Shown here: in pieces, positions 23,817 through 30,908 of the stretch
How positions within the stretch are numbered: position 1 is the first letter of the stretch
How the letters are laid out: each line of letters begins with the position of its first letter
From: Oscillospiraceae bacterium
GTDB lineage: Bacteria > Bacillota > Clostridia > Oscillospirales > Oscillospiraceae
Direction of reading: 5' to 3'
Length of the DNA: 37,701 bases
Assembly: GCA_017458085.1 (NCBI GenBank)
Contig: JAFTGE010000007.1
Span: 1-37,701 of the forward strand
Position numbers and translations under genes: made by a program
Notes under the pieces: model-generated
What the model saw: only the letters and a program-made list of their open reading frames with translations
Database searches by the model: none
What the model was told of the DNA's origin: nothing

Positions 23817-24554
23817 ATGAAAATTCTGGGACATCGCGGCTATTCCGGCAAGTATCCTGAAAACACCATGTTATCCTTCCAGAAGGCGATCGACGCGGGC
23901 GCCGACGGCATTGAGCTGGACGTGCACGCTACGAAAGACGGCGCGCTGGTCGTCATTCATGACGAGACTGTCGACCGCACGACCGACGGCACCGGCGCGA
24001 TCTTTGATCTGACCCTGGACGAGATCAAAGCCCTTAACGCGAACCTGCGCTTCCCTGAGTACGGCCCGCAGGCCGTCCCCACCTTTGAGGAGTACTGCGC
24101 CTGGGCCGCCGAAAACGGGGTCTATACCAATGTGGAGATCAAGACCGACAACACCTGCTATCCCGACCTGGAGAAGAAGGTCTGGGATGTTATCGTCAAG
24201 TACGGTCTGGAGGACAAGGTGATCTTCTCCTCCTTTAACCATGTGAGCATGCTGCACATGCGCGCCTTCCTGCCGGCGTCTGTCCCGGTGGGCGCTCTGG
24301 TCTGGATCGAGAGCGGTGTGCGTGTGCTGCCGGGCCGCTTCTGCAAGGAGGCTGGATTCCAGGCCTACCATCCGGAGACCAAAATGCTCAATGAGAGCAA
24401 TATGAAGGATCTGAAGGATAACGGCATTCAGGTCAACGTCTGGTCTGTGGACGATGCGGAGTCGCTCAAGAAGCTCTACGATTTCGGCTGCGACGCGATC
24501 ATCACCGACTATCCCCTGGAGGCGCAGGACTGGCTCCGCGCCGCGAAGGAATAA
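23817..24554 (+). CDS. glycerophosphodiester phosphodiesterase, cytoplasmic (UgpQ-like)
   Basis: 245 aa GDPD domain with ILGHRGYSGKYPENTMLSFQ at the N-terminus, the metal-site motif GADGIELDVHATKDGALVVI followed by HDETVDRTTDGTG, and a C-terminal VNVWSVDD. There is no signal peptide, so it acts inside the cell, hydrolysing glycerophosphodiesters to glycerol-3-phosphate and an alcohol such as choline. It is divergent from the choline uptake/activation operon and convergent with an MFS transporter, which makes glycerophosphocholine a plausible substrate (inference). AAGGAG precedes the ATG. Confidence 0.92.
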   Translation: MKILGHRGYSGKYPENTMLSFQKAIDAGADGIELDVHATKDGALVVIHDETVDRTTDGTGAIFDLTLDEIKALNANLRFPEYGPQAVPTFEEYCAWAAENGVYTNVEIKTDNTCYPDLEKKVWDVIVKYGLEDKVIFSSFNHVSMLHMRAFLPASVPVGALVWIESGVRVLPGRFCKEAGFQAYHPETKMLNESNMKDLKDNGIQVNVWSVDDAESLKKLYDFGCDAIITDYPLEAQDWLRAAKE

Positions 24555-24567
24555 GAGAAACGCAACA

Positions 24568-24600
24568 AAAAAACACGGCTGCGAAAGCAGCCGTGTTTTT
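24568..24600. terminator. bidirectional terminator
   Basis: AACACGGCTGC-GAAA-GCAGCCGTGTT with an A-run on the left and TTTTT on the right, between the convergent phosphodiesterase and MFS genes. Confidence 0.9.
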
Positions 24601-24619
24601 ATATGTAGGATTAAGCGGA

Positions 24620-25909
24620 TCAGGCTTCAGCAGCCTTGGCCTCTGCCAGGGCCTTCTTGTTCATGCGCATGAGCACGAAGGCGGCGATAAAGCCGATGGC
24701 GGACAGGACGGCCATGGCGATGAAGCAGTTGTGGTAGCCCTTGAGCGGGGTAGCGGTGCCGGCGTACTTGTCAACCATGTTGCCGGAGAGGGTGTACAGG
24801 AACATCTCAGGCGCGTAGGTGACCAGAGAGATCACGCCGGAGGCGGTGCCGGCCAGACGCTTGGGAACCAGAACCTCATCGATGGTGGAGAAGTACAGGG
24901 CCTTGATGCCGTACAGGCACAGACCGTAGACGATGAAGTTGACGATGACCAGGGAGACGCCTGCGCCGTTGGTCGGGATCAGGACGTACAGGGAGGCGAA
25001 GACAGCCATGCCGATGAAGGCGTACTTCATGAACTTGATGCGGCTGCCCATCTTGTCGGCCACGAAGCCGGCGACGAAGGCGCCAACCATCATCATGAAG
25101 TAGGTACGCACGACGCTGAGGTTGGCAACCGTGGTGGCGCTCATGCCGAAGCCCTCGGAGAGGTAGCCGGTGATGTAGCCGTGGAAGATCAGGGCGGAGT
25201 AGTTGCAGATGCCGAGCACGCCGCACAGCCACACGCGGGGCATTTTCGCGACTTCCAGGAAGTCCTTCATCTTCAGGCCGCTGTCGGCCTTGGCAGCCTT
25301 GTCGGTGCCGGTGGGCTTGTCGTTCTCCATGAAGATCCAGGCCAGGATGCCCGCGACCGCCAGGAGAATGCTGTAGTAGAGGATGGCGTTCTTCATGCCG
25401 CCGATCTCGTCGGCAGCCCAGCCGAACACGGCCACGGAGCCGAACGCCGCCAGCGTACCGATCAGGCCGCGGCCGCCTTCCAGCAGACCGAACAGACGGC
25501 CCTGTTCATCGCCGTCGCCCAGACGGTTGATGGACTTGACCATGGCAGCCCAGAAGGTGAACACGGTGGTGATGGCGAAGATGGCGTGGATGACGACCAG
25601 CCAGATAAAGCCGGGCATGGTCCAGAACCAGAGGCCGGCGATCGCGGTGCCGAAGCAGGACACGACGATCAGGGATTTGCAGCTAAACTTATCTGCCAGC
25701 ACGCCGCCGGGGAAGTAGCAGATGAAGTTGACGATGCCGTAAGCACTCATCAAAATACCCAGCTGGGTTTTGGTGGCGCCGGTCGCCTGCTGCAGGGGGA
25801 TCATGTAGGTCTCGCGCAGGTAGGGCAGCTTGGTGATCAGGCCGCCTGCAAATGCGACGATGATCAGCGTAAGCCATTTTGTCACATTTGACTTTTTGGT
25901 GTTTGCCAT
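24620..25909 (-). CDS. MFS transporter
   Basis: 429 aa with 12 membrane segments in two halves. The loop between helices 2 and 3 carries GGVLADKFSCKSL, the MFS motif A position. Start 25909 is supported by AGGAGGAG. The substrate cannot be read from the sequence. The neighbouring phosphodiesterase suggests a glycerophosphodiester or related organophosphate (as in GlpT/UhpT relatives), but an organic-acid carrier is equally possible. It has its own strong promoter. Confidence 0.8.
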   Translation of the reverse strand: MANTKKSNVTKWLTLIIVAFAGGLITKLPYLRETYMIPLQQATGATKTQLGILMSAYGIVNFICYFPGGVLADKFSCKSLIVVSCFGTAIAGLWFWTMPGFIWLVVIHAIFAITTVFTFWAAMVKSINRLGDGDEQGRLFGLLEGGRGLIGTLAAFGSVAVFGWAADEIGGMKNAILYYSILLAVAGILAWIFMENDKPTGTDKAAKADSGLKMKDFLEVAKMPRVWLCGVLGICNYSALIFHGYITGYLSEGFGMSATTVANLSVVRTYFMMMVGAFVAGFVADKMGSRIKFMKYAFIGMAVFASLYVLIPTNGAGVSLVIVNFIVYGLCLYGIKALYFSTIDEVLVPKRLAGTASGVISLVTYAPEMFLYTLSGNMVDKYAGTATPLKGYHNCFIAMAVLSAIGFIAAFVLMRMNKKALAEAKAAEA

Positions 25910-25977
25910 GTTGGCTCCTCCTGATAATAAAAATTGCATAGATTTGAGGGATATGCAGCCCTTGCTTTTGTGTATTA

Positions 25978-26006
25978 TTTATACCATCTTTCGCTGTACT
26001 TGTCAA
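25978..26006 (-). promoter_or_regulatory. promoter of the MFS gene
   Basis: Minus strand consensus TTGACA (26006-26001), 17 bp spacer, TATAAA (25983-25978) with TGG before it. Confidence 0.8.
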
Positions 26007-26051
26007 ACCCTTTTCTTAACAAAATATTCATACACTTTCTTCCAAATGTAC

Positions 26052-26082
26052 AAAAGCGCGCCGAATTCCCGGCGTGCTTTTT
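26052..26082. terminator. terminator of the sugar operon
   Basis: AAAGCGCGCCG / CGGCGTGCTTT stem with a short loop and T/A runs on both sides. On the minus strand it lies 50 bp beyond the ROK gene. Confidence 0.7.
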
Positions 26083-26131
26083 GTGCATTATGATTTCTTA
26101 TGGGACGCTTCTTGCCCGGAAAAAGGTGCGT

Positions 26132-27352
26132 TTACAGGAGCCCACCGCATAGAAAGAAGTCCTCCACTGCCAGCAGACCGGCCGCGCAGCTTTCCAATTG
26201 ATGATTATAGCGACTCTTTTCAATGACGACGCTGTGCCTTGCGTCCACACCCTCCTGCATTTCGCTGAGCAGGCGCGAGAGGAAGTAGGGGTGGTCAAAC
26301 ATATGCCCGTAGAGCAAGATCCGTCCGGGATCGGCCAGATAGATGACCGCCTTGAGTGCGCTGCCCAGAGCGATCACGGCCCGGTCTACAATGGCGGCCA
26401 CGGCCGCGTCGCCGCCCTGGGCGGCGGAGAGCACATCGTCGATGGTCAGCGCCCCCGGCGCCTTCTCCTGACACAGACGCCAAAGCAGCGGCGTCCCGTC
26501 TTGGGAGAGGAGCGCCAGCGCGTCCTCGCGGATGGCGGCGGGGGAGGCAATGGTCTCAAGACACCCGCATTTGCCGCAGGAGCAGGGCTTACCGCCGCGA
26601 CGGATCACGGGGATGTGTCCAAGCTCGGCACACTGGCGGCTGACGCCTTGCCAGATCTGCCCATTTACGGACAGTGAAGCGCCGATGCCGTACTCACAGC
26701 GCAGAAAGAACTGGGAATCGGGCGCGCTGTCCCGGTCGAAGAAGTTTTGTGCGGCAAAAAGAGCGCGCACATTGTTGGCCATGTGGACGGGAAGCCCGGT
26801 CAGTGCCTCCAGGCGGTCACAGAGGGGGAAGTCCGCCTCGTCCAGCGCGCCGAAGCTGTCGGTCAGCGTGCGGCCGTCCTGCGAGAGAATGCCGCGCACG
26901 GCGACGCCGAGGCCAAGGATCTCCTCCCGCGTTAAGCCGTGCTCGGCGGCAAGAGCGCGCAGCGTCTCGGCCAACATGCGCACCGTGTTCTCCGCCGGGG
27001 CGCGGGCCTCCAGCTCAAACTGGCGCGAAAAGATGACCGTCCCGTCCAGCCGGACAGCGGAGACATTCGCCTGCCGGAGGTTCAAAAGCACCCCCAGCGC
27101 GCAGCGGCGGCCCGGCTCCAGCGCCACCAGGATCTCCCGCCGTCCGGCGCTGCCGCTGGCAACGGCGCCTTCCTCCCGGAGCAGACCCTCCCGGAGCAGC
27201 TCGGCGACGATCTTGGTGATGGCCGCGGGCGTCAGACTCGTCGTCTCGGCCAGCCTTTTGCGGGACATGGCGCCCTTCTCCCGCAGAATGCGCAGGACCG
27301 CGCTGCGGTTGGTGCGCTTGACATCCATCATGTTGTCGCCCGTATAGGACAT
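26132..27352 (-). CDS. ROK-family transcriptional repressor (NagC/XylR type)
   Basis: 406 aa. N-terminal winged helix (RTNRSAVLRILREKGAMSRK, then RLAETTSLTPAAITKIVAEL), followed by a ROK domain with the zinc motif CSCGKCGCLE (about 261-270) and GHIPV. NagC/XylR-type members bind palindromic operators and release them on binding a sugar or sugar phosphate. It is the last gene of the operon, 57 bp after the dehydrogenase. Start choice is uncertain: ATG 27352 or ATG 27331, neither with a strong ribosome site. The palindrome at 30761-30789 is its probable operator. Confidence 0.88.
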   Translation of the reverse strand: MSYTGDNMMDVKRTNRSAVLRILREKGAMSRKRLAETTSLTPAAITKIVAELLREGLLREEGAVASGSAGRREILVALEPGRRCALGVLLNLRQANVSAVRLDGTVIFSRQFELEARAPAENTVRMLAETLRALAAEHGLTREEILGLGVAVRGILSQDGRTLTDSFGALDEADFPLCDRLEALTGLPVHMANNVRALFAAQNFFDRDSAPDSQFFLRCEYGIGASLSVNGQIWQGVSRQCAELGHIPVIRRGGKPCSCGKCGCLETIASPAAIREDALALLSQDGTPLLWRLCQEKAPGALTIDDVLSAAQGGDAAVAAIVDRAVIALGSALKAVIYLADPGRILLYGHMFDHPYFLSRLLSEMQEGVDARHSVVIEKSRYNHQLESCAAGLLAVEDFFLCGGLL

Positions 27353-27408
27353 GGGATCACGCTCATTTCCGATAGAGATCAGGGACCGGCCCTGGGGGAT
27401 GAAGGCGC

Positions 27409-28506
27409 TTAGCGCAGCTGCTCAAAGAAAGCGCGCATGGCGGCCGCGTCCATGGGGACGGGGTTAAAGCTCATGAGCACATGCGCGGCGCTCTCGCGGG
27501 CGAGGACGTCAATGTCCACATGGTCGCCCAGATCAGCAAGCCTTGTGCGCAGTCCGGCCATCTGCTTATAGGCCGCGATCCGGTCGGCAAGCTCCGCTGT
27601 GCCGCTCAAGCCCACGCGGCGGCACAGCTCCTCCAGCCGGGCGTCAGCGTTGAGCCGGACAAAGTGGTCCAGCGTGAAGGCGCAGGCCTCGCCGTGGGGC
27701 AGGTGGTAATGCTCACTTAAAGGGTAGCTTGCCGCGTGGCAGCCGGCGGTACGGGGCTGGGAGAAGGCCAGGCCCGCGATGGTGGAGGCCAGGGCCATAT
27801 TGGCCCGCGCCTCGCGGTTTTCGCCGTCGCGGAAGGCGGTCTCCAGATTGCCCAGAATCAGGCGCACAGCCTCCACGGCCATAATGTCGCAGATAGGCTG
27901 GTGGTTGATATTCCAGTAGCCCTCCAGCGCGTGGGCCATGGCGTCGAGACCGGTGTTCATGGTGGTGCGCGGCGGCACGGACAGCATGAGCAGCGGGTCG
28001 ACGATGGCGGCCTTCGGCATGAAGGCCGGCTGGTTGATCGAACGCTTTTCGTCGCCGTGGCTGATGACGGCGACTTGGGTCACCTCGCTGCCGGTCCCGG
28101 CGGTGGTGGGCACGGCGATGACGGCCAGGGGATCGGAGGGCAGGGGCAGCTCGCCCCGGTAGTAGGCAAGGGGATCGCCGTCGCCGCGGGCAATGGCCGC
28201 GGCAAACTTGGCCGTGTCGAGTGAGCTGCCGCCGCCGACACCGATGACGGCGTCCGCGTCAAACGCGCGGGCCAGCTTCGCGGTTTCGATCGCGCCGGAA
28301 AGCTGCGGGTTCTGCTCCACCTCGCCGTACACGGCGGCAAGGCGCGGCTCGGTTTCCATCAGCGCCCTGGCTGCCGGGGCAAAGTGCCGGCCGCAGGCGA
28401 TGACGCAGCGCTGCAGCCCCAGCTCGTCGAGCACGGCGCCGAGCGCTTCAAACTTTCCCTCTCCAAACCAGATTTTGACCGGCTGGGCATAGACAAATTC
28501 ATTCAC
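27409..28506 (-). CDS. iron-type (group III) alcohol/aldehyde dehydrogenase
   Basis: 365 aa. Cofactor loop VIGVGGGSSLDTAK, then TTAGTGSEVTQVAV and the metal-site segments TGLDAMAHALEGY and SEHYHLPHGEACA, with the His ligands of the Fe-ADH family. It probably reduces an aldehyde with NAD(P)H. The start is GTG 28506 within the end of the isomerase gene (8-bp overlap, GAGGAGG upstream); a longer frame to 28728 would be a shadow of that gene. Metal-dependent sulfoacetaldehyde reductases (SarD, TauF) are in this superfamily, which matters for the pathway proposed here, but many other substrates are possible. Confidence 0.88.
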   Translation of the reverse strand: MNEFVYAQPVKIWFGEGKFEALGAVLDELGLQRCVIACGRHFAPAARALMETEPRLAAVYGEVEQNPQLSGAIETAKLARAFDADAVIGVGGGSSLDTAKFAAAIARGDGDPLAYYRGELPLPSDPLAVIAVPTTAGTGSEVTQVAVISHGDEKRSINQPAFMPKAAIVDPLLMLSVPPRTTMNTGLDAMAHALEGYWNINHQPICDIMAVEAVRLILGNLETAFRDGENREARANMALASTIAGLAFSQPRTAGCHAASYPLSEHYHLPHGEACAFTLDHFVRLNADARLEELCRRVGLSGTAELADRIAAYKQMAGLRTRLADLGDHVDIDVLARESAAHVLMSFNPVPMDAAAMRAFFEQLR

Positions 28507-28975
28507 CGTAAATTCCCTCCTCGATGGCATCGATCTGCCTGGCAAATTTGTGCATGTTCTCCGCACGCCAGTCCTCCAGATCCTGGCACCAGTCGGTGGC
28601 CAGGAAGGTCCTGACCATCTCCACGGCCATTTCGGGGCCGACGATCCAGCCGCCCATGCACAGGACGTTGGCGTTGTTAATGGCGCGGGCCATTTTCGCC
28701 GCGTACACACCCTCGCAGGCGACGGCATACACGCCCTTGAACTTGTTGGCTACCACGCACATCCCGGCGCCGGTGCCGCAGATCAAAACGGCGCGGTCAT
28801 AGCATCCCTCCTGTACCAGCGGGGCCACCTCGGAGGCGACCTGATAGTAAGGGTGGACATCGTTTAAATCCACGGTGCCGAGGTCGTCAAAGTCCGCGCC
28901 GCATTCCGTCAGATAGGCTTTGACGGCCTCCTTGACCGGGAAGCCGGATTTATCGCTGCCGATGGCAATTTTCAT
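28499..28975 (-). CDS. RpiB/LacAB-family sugar-phosphate isomerase
   Basis: 158 aa, full length for RpiB. MKIAIGSDKSGFPVKEAVKA aligns with the RpiB start (usual GSDHAG; here the His is Lys), and the catalytic Cys lies in LICGTGAGMCVVANK. The family interconverts aldose and ketose phosphates (ribose-5-P/ribulose-5-P and relatives, also tetrose phosphates). The His-to-Lys change in the first motif suggests a substrate other than ribose-5-phosphate. It is coupled to the dehydrogenase by an 8-bp overlap and follows the transketolase genes by 18 bp. Confidence 0.85.
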   Translation of the reverse strand: MKIAIGSDKSGFPVKEAVKAYLTECGADFDDLGTVDLNDVHPYYQVASEVAPLVQEGCYDRAVLICGTGAGMCVVANKFKGVYAVACEGVYAAKMARAINNANVLCMGGWIVGPEMAVEMVRTFLATDWCQDLEDWRAENMHKFARQIDAIEEGIYGE

Positions 28976-28993
28976 GGGTAACTCCTCCGAATC

Positions 28994-29917
28994 TTATTTT
29001 AATGCGATTGCTTTTTTCGCGCTTGTTACAATGTTCTCCACCGTCAGACCCAACGCCTGGCGCAGATAGGGCATCATGCCCACCTCACCGAAGCGGTCCT
29101 GTACGCCGACGGCGCAGGCGGGGATCTTCTCCGCGGCCAAGGCTTCCAGCACCGCCGCGTGCAGGCCGCCGATGACGTTGTGGTTCTCCACGGTCAGCAC
29201 CGCGCCGGTCTTTCTCGCGGAGGCGGTTACCGTCTCGCGGTCGATGGGCTTGATGGTGTGGACGTTGACGATCTCGGCGTCGATCCCTTCCGCGGCAAGG
29301 AGCTCTCCCGCGCCCAGCACGTCCTTTGTCAGAAAGCCGGAAACAAAGATGCTTACATCCCGGCCTTCCTTTATGACGTCAGCCTTGAACAGGTCAAAGG
29401 TATAGTCGTCGCGGAAGATCCGGGGCAGCTCCTTGCGGAACAGCCGCACATACACGCAGCCGTCGTAGGCGTTCAGCACCGGCATGGCCGCGCGCAGCTG
29501 CACCTCGTCGGCGGGCTCAAAGATCACCACACCCGGGATCGAGCGCAGCACGCCGATGTCCTCCATGCTCATGTGGGTGCCGCCGTTGAGCTCGGCGGAG
29601 ATACCGGGATCGGTGCCGACGATCTTGACGTTACGCTTGGCATAGGCGATGGAAATGGCGATCTGGTCGCAGATGCGGCGCGTGGCAAAGGGCGTGAAGC
29701 TCTCGATCCAGGGCTTAAAGCCGTAGCTGGAAAGCCCCGCCGCAAGGGAGGCCATGTTCTGCTCGGCCACACCGCAGTCGAACATCTGCTTCGGGAAACG
29801 CTCATATAATCCGCGGGTGCCGCTGGCCTTGGCCAGATCCGCGTCGAGGACGACCACATGGCGGTCAGCCTCCATCAGCTTTGCCAGGCATTCGGCGTAA
29901 GCAGCTCTCATTTCCAT
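28994..29917 (-). CDS. transketolase, C-terminal subunit
   Basis: 307 aa: the pyrimidine-binding domain (MFDCGVAEQNMASLAAGLSS with the catalytic Glu) and the C-terminal transketolase domain (NVHTIKPIDRETV, VENHNVIGGL). With the N-terminal subunit it forms a split transketolase that moves C2 units between sugars. ATG 29917 overlaps the end of the N-subunit gene by 10 bp. The only ribosome-site-like sequence is an unbroken run of eight G (29926-29933). Confidence 0.92.
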   Translation of the reverse strand: MEMRAAYAECLAKLMEADRHVVVLDADLAKASGTRGLYERFPKQMFDCGVAEQNMASLAAGLSSYGFKPWIESFTPFATRRICDQIAISIAYAKRNVKIVGTDPGISAELNGGTHMSMEDIGVLRSIPGVVIFEPADEVQLRAAMPVLNAYDGCVYVRLFRKELPRIFRDDYTFDLFKADVIKEGRDVSIFVSGFLTKDVLGAGELLAAEGIDAEIVNVHTIKPIDRETVTASARKTGAVLTVENHNVIGGLHAAVLEALAAEKIPACAVGVQDRFGEVGMMPYLRQALGLTVENIVTSAKKAIALK

Positions 29918-30747
29918 TGCTTATTCCCCCCCCTGATTGCACGGATGGCGGCCATGGCCTTCTCTTCCGGGACGGGGCAGTTATGATTGCCCGCGCCCAG
30001 CGCCACGACCCACGGCACGCCGCAGCCTTTGACCGTGTTGAGGATCACCATGGTGGGCTTGCCGCTGCCGCGGTTGGCTTTGGCCATGACGACCGCCGTG
30101 AGCACCTGGTCGACATCGTTGCCGTCCTGCACCTCGATCACGTTCCAGCCAAAGGCCTTCCATTTCAGGGCCAGAGGCTCGATGTCGTTGACCTGCCGGA
30201 CGGTCCCGTCGATCTGGAGCTTGTTATAGTCGGTAAAGCCGATGAGGTTATCCAGACCCTTGGCCGCGGCGAACATGGCCGCCTCCCAGATCTGACCCTC
30301 CTGACTCTCCCCGTCGCCGATCAGGGTGTAGATCGTGGCCCCGTCCTCCTCGAGTCGGGAGCCGAGGGCGGCGCCCACCGCGCAGGAGAAGCCCTGCCCC
30401 AGGGAGCCGGTGGTCATGTCGATGCCCGGGGTGCGGTTCATGTCGCAGTGGCTGGGCAGATCGGTGCCGCCCTGGTTGAGCGTCAGCAGCAGGGAGCGGT
30501 CAAAGTAGCCGCGGTTGGCAAGCGCGGCGTAGACCGCGGGACCGGCGTGCCCCTTGGAGCAGATAAAGCGGTCGCGCCCGGCCATCTGCGGGTCCTTGGG
30601 GTCAATATTCATCTGTGAGAAATACAGCACCGCCAGCAGCTCCGTCACCGAAAGGCAGCCGCCGATGTGACCTACGCCGAGGTGCCCGATGCTTTGCAGA
30701 ATGTCGCAGCGCAGCGCCTTGCAGACTTCCCTGAGATCGTAGTTCAA
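29908..30747 (-). CDS. transketolase, N-terminal subunit
   Basis: 279 aa thiamine-diphosphate domain: ICSKGHAGPAVYAAL near 62, TTGSLGQGFSCAVGAALGSR near 112, and the TPP motif LIGDGESQEGQIWEAAMF (142-159) with the closing Asn in FTDYNK. The start is TTG 30747, 8 bp after AGGAGG; no better ATG exists. It is the first gene of the operon transketolase N, transketolase C, RpiB-type isomerase, Fe-ADH, ROK repressor. The 3' end contains the G8 run. Confidence 0.92.
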   Translation of the reverse strand: MNYDLREVCKALRCDILQSIGHLGVGHIGGCLSVTELLAVLYFSQMNIDPKDPQMAGRDRFICSKGHAGPAVYAALANRGYFDRSLLLTLNQGGTDLPSHCDMNRTPGIDMTTGSLGQGFSCAVGAALGSRLEEDGATIYTLIGDGESQEGQIWEAAMFAAAKGLDNLIGFTDYNKLQIDGTVRQVNDIEPLALKWKAFGWNVIEVQDGNDVDQVLTAVVMAKANRGSGKPTMVILNTVKGCGVPWVVALGAGNHNCPVPEEKAMAAIRAIRGGNKQWK

Positions 30748-30760
30748 GCTTGCGTCCTCC

Positions 30761-30789
30761 TTATTTGATTAAAAGGATTAATCAAATAA
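30761..30789. promoter_or_regulatory. palindromic operator, probable ROK-repressor site
   Basis: TTATTTGATTAA (30761-30772), 5-bp centre, TTAATCAAATAA (30778-30789): perfect 12-bp arms. It starts directly after the -10 box and covers the predicted start point, so a bound protein would block initiation. AT-rich palindromes ending in TTATTT/AAATAA are typical of NagC/Mlc-type ROK regulators. Confidence 0.75.
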
Positions 30790-30818
30790 ATGATAATCCC
30801 GGCGCTGCTGCTTGTCAA
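30790..30818 (-). promoter_or_regulatory. promoter of the transketolase operon
   Basis: Minus strand TTGACA (30818-30813), 17 bp spacer, TATCAT (30795-30790). Confidence 0.85.
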
Positions 30819-30852
30819 TCCCCCGCGCAAAAGAAAGCGCGGGGGATTGACA
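30813..30852. repeat. perfect 16-bp inverted repeat holding both divergent -35 boxes
   Basis: TGTCAATCCCCCGCGC (30813-30828) and GCGCGGGGGATTGACA (30837-30852), 8-bp spacer AAAAGAAA. Each arm ends in the TTGACA of one of the two divergent promoters, so the promoters are mirror images around one centre. It may bind a regulator, act as a hairpin isolating the two transcripts, or both. Confidence 0.8.
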
Positions 30853-30875
30853 GTGCGGGAAGGGAAGATTATGAT
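30847..30875 (+). promoter_or_regulatory. promoter of the isomerase-like gene
   Basis: TTGACA (30847-30852), 17 bp spacer, TATGAT (30870-30875). Just downstream TTAATCAA (30887-30894) matches a half-site of the operator at 30761-30789, which suggests shared control. Confidence 0.85.
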
Positions 30876-30908
30876 AATTTACACCGTTAATCAATGTGAG
30901 GGATCGAT

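Noticed and set aside
28507-28728. N-terminal extension of the Fe-ADH frame
   Set aside because: It lies wholly inside the isomerase gene, reads as Trp/Arg/Pro-rich shadow, and GTG 28506 has a good ribosome site and the right family start.
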